64,000 nt of DNA from Dipodascopsis uninucleata var. uninucleata (taxonomy: Eukaryota; Ascomycota; Lipomycetes; Lipomycetales; Lipomycetaceae). The first letter of the stretch is position 1, and every line of letters starts with the position of its first letter. This document shows, piece after piece, positions 1-11,266 of the stretch. Under the pieces are notes generated by a model, which was not told the origin of the DNA, did not search any database, and was given only the letters and a program-made list of their open reading frames with translations. Made by a program: the position numbers and the translations under genes. Location: NCBI GenBank assembly GCA_030568195.1, contig JAJLTO010000006.1, positions 868,001 through 932,000 of the forward strand, written 5' to 3'.

Positions 1-1
1 G

Positions 2-412
2 CCAATCGGTGTTGTTTTGGCTGATGGTTCATTCAAGACAATTTTAGACAATTTCACTGCTGTGCCATTCAGACGTTCTGTTACGTTCGATGGACCAACT
101 GAGGGTGGTGATGCTCTTATTGAACTCTGGGAAGGAAGCCATGAGATTGTCACACAGAAGGTAGAGAAGACATCGAATGCTGATGATGAGGACGATGAGG
201 AGTTTGATGATGAGGATGATGATGAGGAGCTTGATGATGAGGAACGCCTCCGTGTTGCAAAACCTTCGAAGAAGTTGGCTGATATATCTTTAAAAGGATT
301 GAAGCCTAAGTCTAAGGTCGAGGTTATCGTTAATTTGGCTGCTGATGGAAAACTTGATGTTGCGGTTCGTGAAGTTGGAAGCCAGGCAATTCGCAAGCAG
401 ATTGCTCTGTAG
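2..412 (+). CDS. SSZ1: Ribosome-associated Hsp70-like protein Ssz1, C-terminal part (cut by window edge)
   Basis: The frame is open from base 2 to the TAG at 412 and has no start inside the window, so only about the last 136 residues are present. The visible part looks like a degenerate Hsp70 substrate-binding region. It has an IGV strand, then VPFRRSVTF, then a stretch similar to Hsp70 beta-sandwich segments (ALIELWEGSHEI), and ends with KVEVIVNLAADGKLDVAVRE. A run of Asp and Glu (about 25 residues) interrupts it, as I recall for fungal Ssz1. There is no EEVD end. Ssz1 pairs with the J protein Zuo1 in the ribosome-associated complex at the nascent-chain exit. Another atypical Hsp70 is possible because the ATPase domain is out of view. 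Confidence 0.7.
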   Translation, partial: PIGVVLADGSFKTILDNFTAVPFRRSVTFDGPTEGGDALIELWEGSHEIVTQKVEKTSNADDEDDEEFDDEDDDEELDDEERLRVAKPSKKLADISLKGLKPKSKVEVIVNLAADGKLDVAVREVGSQAIRKQIAL

Positions 413-770
413 GTTAGTGAAAAGTGTTAGTTTTTAAAATGGTACGAGAGTTTGGGTTACTCTTTCATTTTTGATATCAAAATTCTGTTTTCAACGACGT
501 AAAATTATATACTATAAATTATTTACTTTAAGGTCGAGTTTTTTAAGCGTTTACGTTGTATATTTGTTTTCTCAGATAGAAGAATAAAATGGCTTATCCT
601 CTTAGTTTATTTTGGTCAGGTACTTATACCACCATATTTGCAGCACAATCGCAAGTAATAATGCCTATACTCCTTGAGAGACTGTTATATCAACCTATTT
701 ATTGCGTGTCACCTACCAGAGTTAATGTAAATGAGGCAATAATTATAACATACATCTAATTTTGAAACGG
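413..770. other. Intergenic, convergent 3' ends of SSZ1 and VMA22
   Basis: AT-rich spacer between two convergent genes. I see only 3' untranslated sequence and no further gene. Confidence 0.6.
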
Positions 771-1827
771 CTAGCTCTTGATTTGATGTAACTTCTCAAT
801 TTCCTTTTCCAGGGCTTCCATCTTACTTTGAAGAGTAATCAAACTAGTCACACCGTCCACAACGGCGTCGGTGAACTCCCTTTGACTAGTTCTCAGAGCA
901 TGAGGAACCAGAATACCAAACCAGCGAATAGGATCCATATTAAGAGGAGCTTTTGGTCGTTTTCTAGGTGCTGGTGCCTTTGTCTCCTCTGATGTGCTGG
1001 TACTCTGTCCGTCGTCTTTCCCTTCAATTTTCACTTCCTTTGCTTCTTTTTCTTTTAATTCGCCATTTTCCTCTTTGTTCTTTTTTCTTCTAACAGCAGA
1101 CTTCGTATCTGTGCCAGATGCCTTTACTACATCTCTCGATTGTACCACTGTCTCTTCAGAGGCAGAACCAGCAGTCTCCGTTGTCTCCGTGGTTGACTGC
1201 TTTGGTACACCTTCGGTATCCTCATCTTCTTCGAATTTGAGGCTCTCAAACTCAATTTTCGTAAAATTGAGCTCCTTTTCCAGGAACATTGGAGTGAACT
1301 GCGAATCTGTATATTTACTGATTGAAATGTGGTCAGTCGTTATCAATGTAGTTGCCAAATTAAAGTAAATTATATTTCTTCTCACATTAGTCGCGCAGCC
1401 GCCATATTTCCATGATAATAAGTTTGGCCATAACGGAAACGAGTACTTCGGTTGGCCTCTGCTAAAGTGAAAAATCCCTGTATTAAATTCATGAATTATT
1501 AGCGAGGCACTAATTAATTAAATGAGTTATAATCATCAAATGAGCAATTTGACTCACTGTTGCGAGTGACTTGTTCAGTTGTTCTCGGCTCGCTTGGAAC
1601 TGGTCAAGAAGGTCACAATATGCAAATAGCAACTTATCCTCTTCCGACGATAGATCTCTCGGGTCAATAAAGATCTCTTTCTGCTCCTTCTCTTCTTCCG
1701 CCTTTTTTTCCTCCTCGATTTTCTCTGCGGTGCTAGTATTAGCGTCTACTTCAGGCTCATCATCCTTCTCTTTTTCCTGAAGTGACAGCTTTGAGACTTC
1801 TGCTTCCAATGACATAGGAATCGTCAC
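771..1827 (-). CDS. VMA22: V-ATPase assembly factor Vma22 (CCDC115 family)
   Basis: Three exons joined by phase: 1827-1558, 1477-1386 and 1317-771, giving about 302 residues. The N-terminal helix YCDLLDQFQASREQLNKSL is split by the first intron (GTGAGT...TACAG). The next exon carries a family-typical stretch ending RFRYGQTYYHGNMAA. The C-terminus has DPIRWFGILVPHALR followed by a coiled coil, the hallmark of the Vma22/CCDC115 family. Between them lies an acidic and Lys-rich low-complexity linker. Vma22 is a dedicated ER chaperone with Vma12 and Vma21 for assembly of the V-ATPase V0 sector. The gene converges on SSZ1. Joining the exons removes the in-frame stops that otherwise cut the protein into two unrelated frames. 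Confidence 0.85.
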
Positions 1828-2749
1828 TTTCAGCTAATCAATCATATAATTGTCAATAATAGACTGCTCAATCAAATCTATGAGCAGCTTATAATACTTT
1901 TTAGTTGAAAATTTCTTGATCTTGGTGTAGAAACTCTCTAGTCTATAGAAAGTCCTTCTAGTTTCATTCAGATATGTATTGAGAGATAATGGAATAACAA
2001 TTCTATGCTAATAGTACTGTGACTAGATTAAGACATATTAAACCTTATATAGAATAAGGTTATACGTGTCTATCAAGATAGACGGATCTTTTGGGACTCC
2101 CTCAATGTTAAGAGTTCCTAACAGGTACTATATCATAAATCAAATAGCTGTCAAGGAGGGAGAAAGTACAAAAACACGGCTTGGCTGGTTTCCTAAGTAC
2201 TTGATGGGTGACGATTTAGTAGTAATACTAAATGTGACTAGTACTTTAAAAAATCACAACCTTGAATACTTGATAACTTCCACTGAAATATACCAATAGC
2301 AGACTATCCCGACAAACTAAACGAGGAAGTACAATCAATCCAAATATTAAGAATACTGGAAACCGAACTTATCATTTATAGCGAAAACAATTGACGGATC
2401 ATGAAGTATTTAAGCACTCAAACTAAATGCTTCATCGGAGGAAAACAAATGTATATATATCATCAAATCACTATAGAAACTTCGCAACAACTAGGAAAAC
2501 GAAACGTAGAACAAACGAAAGCCCAATATTATAAAAATTATCAGTTAAAAAGAGTCCCCAAAAAAGCAAAAAATACTCAGTTACAAACTAAACGATTCAG
2601 TTCTCTAAACACCATTACAATTCATCTATTGCACATTCATGAATCGTCATATATACATATATAACGAGAAACCTTAATATATTTATTTCAATACTAAGTC
2701 ACAGTATTGCGTAATTTATTTCTTAGCTCTGTCAAGCATTATTATACGA
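1828..2749. other. Intergenic region with hairpin cluster and an unassigned open frame
   Basis: The left half is rich in short perfect inverted repeats, listed separately. A stop-free frame on the plus strand at 2066-2299 (77 codons) begins with GTG rather than ATG and matches no family I recognise. A second frame at 2401-2664 is Lys- and Gln-rich and looks like chance. I do not call a gene here. Confidence 0.5.
1864..2083. repeat. Cluster of perfect short inverted repeats
   Basis: Three perfect palindromic stems lie within 220 bp: CTGCTCA/TGAGCAG (1864-1870 with 1881-1887), AACCTTAT/ATAAGGTT (2041-2048 with 2054-2061) and GTCTATC/GATAGAC (2068-2074 with 2077-2083). The last two are almost adjacent and have loops of 5 and 2 nt. 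They are not in a recognised gene. Confidence 0.6.
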
Positions 2750-3349
2750 CTAATTGCAGTTTACTATAGTTTTTCGCATAACGAAACAATCGCCATAACG
2801 CCCGTAGTATCGCTCCTCTACCTTCTCAGTTCGAAAACCCTCTTTCTCGTAGAACTTGATGGCGCCTTGATTCTTGCAAGAAACCTGTAAGTATATACTA
2901 TTAAGGCTATGGTCTTCTTTCCGCGTCTTAAAATGTACAGAAGACTCGAATTTTTGCAATAAGAAACTTCCGAGTCCTACCTTTCTCCAACCCGCATCAA
3001 CAGCAATGATCATGAGGTGGGCAGAACCGCTAGTATTGTCAGAAATAGAGCCTCTGATCCTACCACAAACAACACCAACTATATCCTGGGTGTCGTGTTT
3101 AAAGGAACAAAACGCGTACGCATCGTCAGTATAGAGAAACTGTCGGAGGAAAGTCGTCGTATACTCTGTGTAGAGGGTGTCTCTCAGAAACTGCTGCAGC
3201 ACTACTATATCGCGACTATTTAAGAGTCTCGTGTCCAGGTAGTCATGCCAGTTCTCGTAGCAAGAGGGTTCTGAGTTGTGAGAAAAAATATCGTCGAGGC
3301 TGCCAACGCTGGAAGATACTCGTGCTCGTGACAATACTGCAACTGCCAT
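2750..3349 (-). CDS. GNAT-family N-acetyltransferase, Naa50/Nat5-like
   Basis: A single exon of 199 residues. The C-terminal 110 residues form a GNAT fold. There is a beta strand IVGVVCGRIRG, a strand HLMIIAV, and the acetyl-CoA pyrophosphate loop RKVGLG (the R/Q-x-x-G-x-G/A motif) at about residues 121-126. Then come IYLQVSCKNQGAIKFYEKEGF and a paired tyrosine (RYYGRYGD). The strand-loop-YYEKxGF layout and the double Tyr resemble the N-terminal acetyltransferases Naa50/San and Naa60, which acetylate protein N-termini. The first about 60 residues are not conserved. Family membership is firm, but the exact subfamily is inferred. Confidence 0.75.
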   Translation of the reverse strand: MAVAVLSRARVSSSVGSLDDIFSHNSEPSCYENWHDYLDTRLLNSRDIVVLQQFLRDTLYTEYTTTFLRQFLYTDDAYAFCSFKHDTQDIVGVVCGRIRGSISDNTSGSAHLMIIAVDAGWRKVGLGSFLLQKFESSVHFKTRKEDHSLNSIYLQVSCKNQGAIKFYEKEGFRTEKVEERYYGRYGDCFVMRKTIVNCN

Positions 3350-4122
3350 TTAGTATGAGCTTCGTAAGTCTCAAATTCCAGTCGTTTAACAGCCCTCTAA
3401 CGAGAATTTACTATTGACAAGATACGATCTTATCTGAGTAGTGCTTTGCTATATGCTTGTTATATATATTTTCACGATCGGGCTGCTGGCTAGCTGTCTT
3501 GAAAAGACCGGCTAAGAGGAGACAAATCACGCGATCAGTCTTCCGTCGTTATATTACTAAAAATACGCGCACCTCTTGTCAGCCTTGATAAACAGTTAAC
3601 TCGGAACCAGTTATATTTGGCTTCTATTCAGATCCGCACATGAGTTGAATTTGCTTGTGAGGAAATAATCTCGAGTCCATCGGTTGTATGATAGATCGAC
3701 CGAGATATGCTGAGAAATCCTGTCAGAAGCAACGAGTAGAAGCTCGGAATTTTTCCGGATTCCTGGAGCTGTTGACATTGTGACATATTGCCGACAGTCT
3801 CGTGCAAATTATCTCCCAGCTACCCAAATTTATGCGGGGTGGTGCAACTTGTACTACTCCATCATCATACGCACTCTCAAGTAGGGTAACTTTTTCTCTT
3901 TGCTGTGTCATATATGGCATAAATGAGCAAGTCTAATAATGCATATGAAACTCTACGCTCGACAGATTAAAAAATTTATTGAAATAAAAAAAGGGTATCC
4001 TTGATCACCATGGATGAATGATTGCACACATATAACTACAGTACAGGTTCTAGCATCAGATGGAAATAATGAACATATAAGGAGTATAACTTACAAACAT
4101 AAAATACTCTGTGTACGTAAAC
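3350..4122. other. Intergenic, divergent promoters of the acetyltransferase gene and NCS2
   Basis: AT-rich region between divergent genes. A 65-codon frame on the minus strand at 3723-3920 has no recognisable similarity. I see no RNA gene. Confidence 0.5.
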
Positions 4123-5500
4123 ATGTCAGAATCACGCAACCTAGGTATTTGCAAACGATGCAGAAAGCATGATGCAGTTACTGTATCAAGAAAGGAAGCA
4201 TTCTGTAGGTAAGCTCATTCTCTCGGAAGATCTGCCTCCCGTGATTAGTACATCTGGAAAACCTTGAATCATTTGGTTTCAATGTCTAAAATAGATGCTG
4301 ACTATAAATGCTCTTTCGTGTAGAGACTGTTTTGTGCGATTTTTAAGAGGAAAGCAACGTAAACAAATGTCTAGCTATAAGGTAATTTACGATGCACCGG
4401 GATCAGTAAATGCGCAAGCACCGAAAGTTCTCTTAGCATTGTCATTATCTGAGTCTTCATTGTCACTATTCGAAATGCTTTTGTCTTTGCTTCATGAGCA
4501 AAGAGTAATGCACAGAGGTCGAGTCGGTTTCCATTTAGTAGTTGCTCATATCGATTTATCGAGCATATATGAATATCCTGAGCCGCCTGCTGAAACGATC
4601 TTAAGAATTGATACTAAGTTTGATATCCAGATCCATAATATCCCAATTGACAATTTTTTCGGGAATAATGATAATATTCAGTGGTTTTCCAATTCATTTT
4701 CCTCAGATTCACATTATGGTTTCGATGACTCTGTTGCACTAGATGTACCAACCTCTGTGAAGGACTTGTTGAGCAGAATACGAGAGCGAACATCTAAACT
4801 TGATATTCTTAGCACAATTATTGGTAGACTTATTGAGAGTACGGCTATGGAGAACAACTGCAGCACGATTCTTTGGGGGGACAGTATGACACGACTAGCA
4901 GAGAAAGTTTTGAGTATGACGACGAAGGGTAGAGGATTCACCTTACCTTATGAGCTCTCAGACAATGCCAAAAATGGCATATATCACATATATCCTCTTA
5001 GAGAGGTGTTGCGTGAGGAGACAGTTGACTACTGTGCATTGACAAATATTGGAAATTTGGTTTTGAAGTCAAAAGTGGTCACGCCTAGTATTCTGCGAAT
5101 GATGACAATCGATGACCTACTTGGAAACTACTTTTCGGATATCTCTAAAGATTTTCCGAGTGTCGTATCTACAGTAGTGAAAACAGCAGATAAACTAGCT
5201 GATAATCACAGTGATAATGCAGTGTTTTGCACCATCTGTGATAAGCCTTGCGACGATTACGACGGAATGAATCCTTCGAAATGGCTTGACTTGATCACGT
5301 CAAATGAAGCTGCTTCGTCATCTCTAGTTAGCAGTCAACACGACAACGCTGTGAAAATAGAAGATAGTATTGAGTCTAGGCACAGTGTACCTTTATGCTA
5401 TGGGTGTCTTGTATCTACGAAGGATTCTAAATTTCCTTGGGTCGCGAAGAGGCATTTTACAAAAGAAGATATTCTCAATGAATTTGAATTGAAAGACTAG
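4123..5500 (+). CDS. NCS2: Cytoplasmic tRNA 2-thiolation protein 2 (Ctu2/Ncs2)
   Basis: Two exons, 4123-4208 and 4324-5500, give about 420 residues. The intron (GTAAGC, branch CTGAC, TGTAG) splits an Arg codon inside the N-terminal zinc motif. The motif reads ICKRCRKH in exon 1 and CRDCF at the start of exon 2, the CxxC...CxxC layout of the Ctu1/Ctu2 family. The middle contains an adenine nucleotide hydrolase-like fold (KVLLALSLSESS). The C-terminus has two further Cys pairs, CTICDKPC and CYGC. Ncs2 acts with Ncs6/Ctu1 and Urm1 to thiolate U34 of Lys, Glu and Gln tRNAs. As expected for the non-catalytic partner, I see no PP-loop SGGxDS. The start ATG is the one that makes exon 1 read into the zinc motif. 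Confidence 0.92.
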
Positions 5501-5611
5501 ATAGACTAATGTAATATATATACTTCCCGAGATAAAATTAGAATTCGTATGGATAGAAAGCCAAGCAAAATCATTTAGTTAAACAATAAGAGATCATATT
5601 CGCTTAATACC

Positions 5612-6623
5612 CTATCGCATGCCATTACGTTGTTCTTGGACAGGTAAATGATGCATAGTTGTAGAACCGGCAGCATTATTAGTATTTTCATTCTTGGCAC
5701 TCCATTTCCACCAAGGACTTTGGCTCCTATGCGACTCTGGCTCCGGAAAGGCTGATAATGTGGCTTCATCTGATCCAGACGCATGTCCCGCATGGACGAC
5801 ACTAGGACTACTCTCATACTGCATTTTCTTAAGATTATGCTCACCCCGCTTACGGAGATATTCTTCAAGCAACAGAGCATTACGGCTGTTGGCCTTGTAC
5901 ATGGCGTCCGCAATATCCCCGACAAATGGTACTAAGCCTATACCAAAATTAATAGCAACATTTACCATCATTTTGAAATAAACAATTTGTGGCAATCCAT
6001 CATCCACCTTATTTGCTGCTCGGACAATAAGAATAGCTAAACATGCGGAAATGATATCGCCAATACTATGAAGCATTAGTATAATATATCTTTTTAAATG
6101 ACAATGAAATAGCAGATAACCACATACCCAGGTATAATTCCAATAACTGCCGACCATCTATTGGCATATTAACGTTAGTAATGGAGTACTAGATATAGTT
6201 ACATTTGGTAAATCTAACCCGATAGAAAGTCCACAGCAACAAAGTCCAAGGCTCATGTCCATATGGTAAGCTCGTCGCCGCACTCTCTTCAAGACTTTCT
6301 GGTCGTTCTGTGAGATTCCGGCGGGAATAGCTCTTTTGCGCTTCGAGCCCCTTTTCTTCCCACTGAGCTCGGCCACGGGAATCTAAAACGAGATCGGTTA
6401 GCATTAACCTGGACTCTCATATTGGATAACACAGTTCAGGTATCAAACGAATAACTGGCCAGTCTCCGCTGAGATGACGACAGAAATTGTTTTGGTCTTT
6501 TTTTCTTGTAAAAGTCTCAGCTACCTCTTCATAATAAGGATCCTCTGCCCCAAAGGCATTTTGGGCGTGCTCTTTGAAGAACTTGCGCCCGACGTACTTT
6601 GCAAAAAATGACATTGTTGGCAC
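5612..6623 (-). CDS. DUF4112 membrane protein
   Basis: Four exons, 6623-6525, 6382-6219, 6157-6128 (30 nt) and 6065-5612, give about 248 residues. Joined, they read DPYYEEIPVAELSGKK, then RRRAYHMDMSLGLCCCGL, then GWSAVIGIIPGIGDIIS, IGLVPFVGDIADAMYKANSRNA and LLLEEYLRKRGE. That is the conserved order of the fungal DUF4112 family. Two hydrophobic hairpins around the two PGIGD/PFVGD motifs suggest membrane association. The tail after about residue 190 is Ser-rich and disordered. Function is unknown. The first intron starts with the unusual donor GTAGCT, but only this junction restores the family sequence. The second starts GTTAGA. All exons are needed to avoid in-frame stops. Confidence 0.85.
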
Positions 6624-7250
6624 TTTTGTGCTTGCTTGATCAGTTCAAATAGCTCGCTGCACTAATCAGAGAACAGGACTACAGACGTAGAAAAATTCAG
6701 AGACACTGTCTCTATTATATTTATATATCAAAGTACAAATACCTGAATTCCAGGAGACGTTAAGCCACGAAAAATAATAGTGCGCAGCTGCCAATACTTA
6801 AAAAAAGGATCTTCGTCTCGGCTCGTAAAACGATTATGATGGCTATGCCACAATAATGCCACAAATGCATGATCTGCGGCTCACGCTGAACCTTATGTCA
6901 TTTAAAGTGTTTTCGGCTCAATAAATGATGATGACATAGCCTGTTAATCAGATAATTACCACGAAATACTATATAGCTTTGTTCACTTTACAAGAAATCT
7001 CCTGGTGTAGATATAATATATCAAACTTTTGTAGCGTAAGCATAAGCAGTTGACTGGAAGATGATTGCCACTCAAATCTATGAAAATTACGTTCAAGTCA
7101 ATAAACAAACAGACATTTCCTTATCTGGCTATATACACAATAAACAGGAGCCGTGCAGATACATTTCAACATCTAAAATCACCATTATAATTTCGGTATA
7201 GTAAATATGATAAATAACATACAAAAATTTTTAATAATTAGAAGAGTCTC
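6624..7250. other. Intergenic between DUF4112 gene and RAD5
   Basis: Upstream region of the DUF4112 gene and 3' region of RAD5, both on the minus strand. I see no further gene. Confidence 0.5.
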
Positions 7251-10200
7251 TCAGTCGAACAGTAACTTAATGTCATCAATACGTTGAGTCCGTTTTTGAT
7301 CCTCAGACATACCCAGACTTGAGGCTAGAAACTTCTTTCGATCTTGTATCTTCAGCATCCGTTCTTCCACAGATCCCTTAACGATAAATCTGTAGATAGT
7401 TACAGACTGTGTCTGACCCATTCTATAAACCCTGTCGATAGCCTGTGACTCGACCGCAAAACTCCACCATGGATCCATCATGAATACTTTATTAGCACTG
7501 ACAAGATTAAGACCAACACCACCGGCCTTTAAACTTATCAGAAGTACAGCAGGATAATCTGCTTGTTCAAACTGTTTCAGAACAGTAGCCCGCTCTCGCT
7601 GAGGCATCGAACCATCAAATCGGAGATATCTAAATTTATCGCGCTTTAAAGAGTTTTCTATTTCATCTAGAAAGGCAGTAAATTGAGAAAATACAATCGA
7701 CTTTGCAGAAGGCTCTTCCTTTCGTATCGAGTGCAACTTTTCCAACAGTCTGGATACCTTAGCAGAGGAATGCGGTTTATATAGTCGTAAAAAAACTTGC
7801 TCTGATTCTCGCTCGTGGACAACTTCGTATATTTTTTTTTCACAAACATCCATTCTACAGCTATGACAACGTGGCTGCTGTCCGTGATCTCGCTGGAATT
7901 TTATGTGTTCTAAGAGACAATCGCGGCATGACATGTGCCAACAACCAGTCACTACTTGATCGACGATCGGTTCCGCCGAGCATATGGGACATTCTCTCTC
8001 AGTTTCTTTAAGAATTTGCTGTACTACTTCCACTCCATAAGTATCTTTTGCGGACTCCGCCCTCTCCGTCTCATTGAAATTATCTAATAGCTTTTTAAGA
8101 TCAATGTCATCATTGTCAAGTATCAATGAGGACGAACTAATCTCATCTTTCGAGACTGTGCCAACATCTGGATCATTCTCAACTTCGTCAGTGCTTACAG
8201 CTGATTTCACTAATGTAGGGTGACAGCATGCTTGTCGAAGTCTTAGAATTTGGGCGAGAATAGTGGTATATGATTTCAATACAGTTCCTGCTTCAATACT
8301 AGCATTAAATGTTTGCTTTGCACGCCTATAAAAAATGTCATAGACTTGACGTTCGGTTTCACTGAGTTGGATGTCCTCTATAATCACCTTTTTTGGAGGC
8401 AATGTAATCAAAGGTTGACCGTCTTTCTGTTTCATAGTTTTTGTTCGACGAAGAACTATGGGCTCTAAAACAGTCTGAACCACGTCGAGAGCTTTCAGGT
8501 AATCTTTCGATTCAAATGGAGTAGTGATAAATGATTTCCAAAAAGAAAAGTTACTCCAAGGTTCTAGGCCAAGATAGCGAACAAGACTAAACAGATCGTC
8601 CAGTTTGTTAACAATTGGGGTTCCAGTAAGAGCCCAACGTCTATCAGCATTGATAGCGGTGCAAGCTCTAGATATTTTAGACAGTCTGTTTCTTATTGTA
8701 TGAGCTTCATCTAGAACTACTCGAAGAAAGTGAAGTTTGAACAATTTGGTCGGTAAATTTCTAGCATGCTTTCGCCATTCGGACAGTATAGTACCATAGC
8801 TAGTAATTACAATAACTGGCCTTTTCGCATTTTCACTCCCACAACATAACTGGACTAAATCCATAGTCTTATCGTCACCATAGTATACGATTATTTGCAC
8901 AGTTCCTGGTCTCGAAGCTGCCCTAGTCTCATATTCCCATTGCGCTAATAAAGACATAGGAGCAACGACAAGTGTGGTGCTTGCAGCAACTCTTACCCCG
9001 ATATTCTCCGGCTTATTGATGCCGGCATTATTATTATTACTGCTGTGAACTAGCGCTAAAGTAGATATTGTTTTCCCAAGACCCATTTCATCTGCTAAAA
9101 TTCCGCCTAAAGCATTCAGTTGTAGTCTCGGAAAGTCAAGACTAAGTTCACCATTATATGGATTTAAATAGAACGACTTATCCGAGTTAGCTGTTGCATC
9201 GTTCGGAATTTTCTTAGTAATTCCTTCTTGAACTGGCCATTTGTATTCTTCCCATAGGGGATGCATCGAGTCTTGTCGTCTGTCGGCTACTGAATCTTCG
9301 ACAGACTCCCGAGATAACATCCAGCCAAGACCCTGCTTTTGATATGGTCTAAGATCCATTGCAAAAGTATCACCAGGTTCAACCTCTTTCATACTCATGT
9401 CATATGTCTGTGCTTTACGATAAAGCTCATCTAACTGGTCTTGCTCTAAATTTCCCGTATCAGAAGCTTCAGCTTCGTCCGAACTATTATCATCTGACTT
9501 AGAAGCTGCATGTTCACTTGCGTTTGCTTCGTACTGTTCTATAATAGCATCAGTTTGTAAAAAGTTATTATCTCTATGTTTCTTGACAAGGTCATTAGCT
9601 TGAAATGGCTCTAAACTAATATTTGCAAACAACTTCAGAAGCGCTTTCTGTCGAAGTCGCAAACGTCGCTCATGATCAGTCTCTCTATCTTTTGTAAAGA
9701 AGCTACCCGAACCTAGAACCGCACTAGAGCTTGAGTCTACCAGAACATCCGAATCGAAAGCAGTTCGTCTAAAGAAACAATCAATTTGTAAATAAATGTT
9801 GTCCCCAATCGTTATAGTTTCATCCACAAATATGACAGTTCCTGTAAAATTGCATATGTTGAGATCAAGAAGGACCGATACAAATTCTGCATGGCTAGTC
9901 GGAAGTCGACCAATCTCGTCACCCTTCTCGTTAGTGAATCGAATAAACACATCTTGATCGTTTGCTCCGCTAGAGCCAGTAACCGAATTGCTACTAGTAT
10001 TACTAGCATTACTACTACCACCGCGCTTAAATATGCCAGTCTGGCGAACAACACGTTTGATTCTAATTTTATCGCCATACCTCAATAAATTCTTACTGGA
10101 ACGTGTTGCCCAGGCTTCGACTTGAAAGCTACCAATAAAGCGTTCCTGCCAGCCATTTTCACTGACAGAACTGCTTTTATTATTATTATCGCTGGACGAG

Positions 10201-10754
10201 GAGGAATTACCTACTAATTTTTTTGCTGTAGATTTTAAATGGCGCTGAAACGTACCATCATAATAATAATTGATAGCCCTCTCAATGTCACCCTCACTCA
10301 TTTCATATAAGACCTCGAAATCTTTCTTAGAAATAGTCTCCCCTATTATAACCTCTAGATGACTATTTTCAAAGTTCAAAAGACTACCCTCTCCATTTTT
10401 ATTATCTATAACAGGTGAACTCTTTAAATTTTCCTGATCCGTCGTGATGGTAGTTGCTCTTTCATCAAGGTCGTGGTCGTTCTCTTGATAGGATATAATG
10501 CTAGACTCCTGCACAGTAGCATGCTGCGGCGACAGCAAAGGTGGCTCGGTAGCATGAATATTGAGAAGATTATCTTTATCTTCCGCTTCGGAGTTGCTAT
10601 AAATATTTTCTTTGTCATTCGCAGAGGAGCGTGTTTCTTCCGAAGTCGAAATTTTAATATTGGTCGCGCCTAGAAATTTACTCTCGTCATCAACGAAGAA
10701 GCGCCTTTTCTTTGTAGGCCGTCGATTCGACTCTAAAGAAATGTCGTTATTCAT
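7251..10754 (-). CDS. RAD5: DNA repair helicase and ubiquitin ligase Rad5
   Basis: An intronless gene of 1167 residues, almost the length of budding-yeast Rad5. Domains in order: a disordered acidic N-terminus; a UBA-like helical piece with GDIERAINYYYDGTFQ near residue 155; a HIRAN domain from about 205 (RFIGSFQVEAWATRS); a SNF2 ATPase with Walker A DEMGLGKT near 556 and DEAH near 682; a RING finger embedded in the helicase from about 921 (CPIC...CWHMSCRDCL...CHSC); and the helicase C-terminal lobe with SLKAGGVGLNL and a Q-x-x-D-R-x-x-R-x-G-Q motif (QAIDRVYRMGQ). Rad5 polyubiquitinates PCNA with Ubc13-Mms2 and remodels stalled forks for error-free damage tolerance in the nucleus. All catalytic motifs are intact. 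Confidence 0.96.
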   Translation of the reverse strand: MNNDISLESNRRPTKKRRFFVDDESKFLGATNIKISTSEETRSSANDKENIYSNSEAEDKDNLLNIHATEPPLLSPQHATVQESSIISYQENDHDLDERATTITTDQENLKSSPVIDNKNGEGSLLNFENSHLEVIIGETISKKDFEVLYEMSEGDIERAINYYYDGTFQRHLKSTAKKLVGNSSSSSDNNNKSSSVSENGWQERFIGSFQVEAWATRSSKNLLRYGDKIRIKRVVRQTGIFKRGGSSNASNTSSNSVTGSSGANDQDVFIRFTNEKGDEIGRLPTSHAEFVSVLLDLNICNFTGTVIFVDETITIGDNIYLQIDCFFRRTAFDSDVLVDSSSSAVLGSGSFFTKDRETDHERRLRLRQKALLKLFANISLEPFQANDLVKKHRDNNFLQTDAIIEQYEANASEHAASKSDDNSSDEAEASDTGNLEQDQLDELYRKAQTYDMSMKEVEPGDTFAMDLRPYQKQGLGWMLSRESVEDSVADRRQDSMHPLWEEYKWPVQEGITKKIPNDATANSDKSFYLNPYNGELSLDFPRLQLNALGGILADEMGLGKTISTLALVHSSNNNNAGINKPENIGVRVAASTTLVVAPMSLLAQWEYETRAASRPGTVQIIVYYGDDKTMDLVQLCCGSENAKRPVIVITSYGTILSEWRKHARNLPTKLFKLHFLRVVLDEAHTIRNRLSKISRACTAINADRRWALTGTPIVNKLDDLFSLVRYLGLEPWSNFSFWKSFITTPFESKDYLKALDVVQTVLEPIVLRRTKTMKQKDGQPLITLPPKKVIIEDIQLSETERQVYDIFYRRAKQTFNASIEAGTVLKSYTTILAQILRLRQACCHPTLVKSAVSTDEVENDPDVGTVSKDEISSSSLILDNDDIDLKKLLDNFNETERAESAKDTYGVEVVQQILKETERECPICSAEPIVDQVVTGCWHMSCRDCLLEHIKFQRDHGQQPRCHSCRMDVCEKKIYEVVHERESEQVFLRLYKPHSSAKVSRLLEKLHSIRKEEPSAKSIVFSQFTAFLDEIENSLKRDKFRYLRFDGSMPQRERATVLKQFEQADYPAVLLISLKAGGVGLNLVSANKVFMMDPWWSFAVESQAIDRVYRMGQTQSVTIYRFIVKGSVEERMLKIQDRKKFLASSLGMSEDQKRTQRIDDIKLLFD

Positions 10755-11266
10755 ATCGAAGACTATTTTGATCTAGACTTCCTGGACCATTTCATTATAT
10801 TTGTCTAGGGCATGCTTTCCACGATGAAAGTATATCGATGCAGAACGCGATATACACAAGTTTGAGAGGTTTTTTAACGCGTTGCTTAATTTTGACAATC
10901 AGCAGTGGCTCACATAACTTTAGTTAATAATTTTAAATTTATTTACCATATGAAATAATTATATCTAACTATCACTGAAAACAAATGTATATTCTATCAA
11001 GTATCCAATAACATAAAGAATCCTCTAAGGGTCTTGATGAATATATACTTGTAGCTAAACATATATGAAAACTACCAACATTTTACACACATGAAAGTCC
11101 GTATTTAACTTAAATCAATCAAAAACCTGACTCCGAATTTTTTAGATAATATGCCAAACAAAAAGTCTATAATACAGCTAATACATCCCAAAAATTAATA
11201 TCATAAATAATATAAAAATTGCTTCAGAAATACAAAAGGATTAAATCCTGAAAAAAGTAACTATCA
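10755..11266. other. Intergenic between RAD5 and PALH
   Basis: Upstream region of RAD5 and the 3' region of PALH, both on the minus strand. Very AT-rich. No gene seen. Confidence 0.5.
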
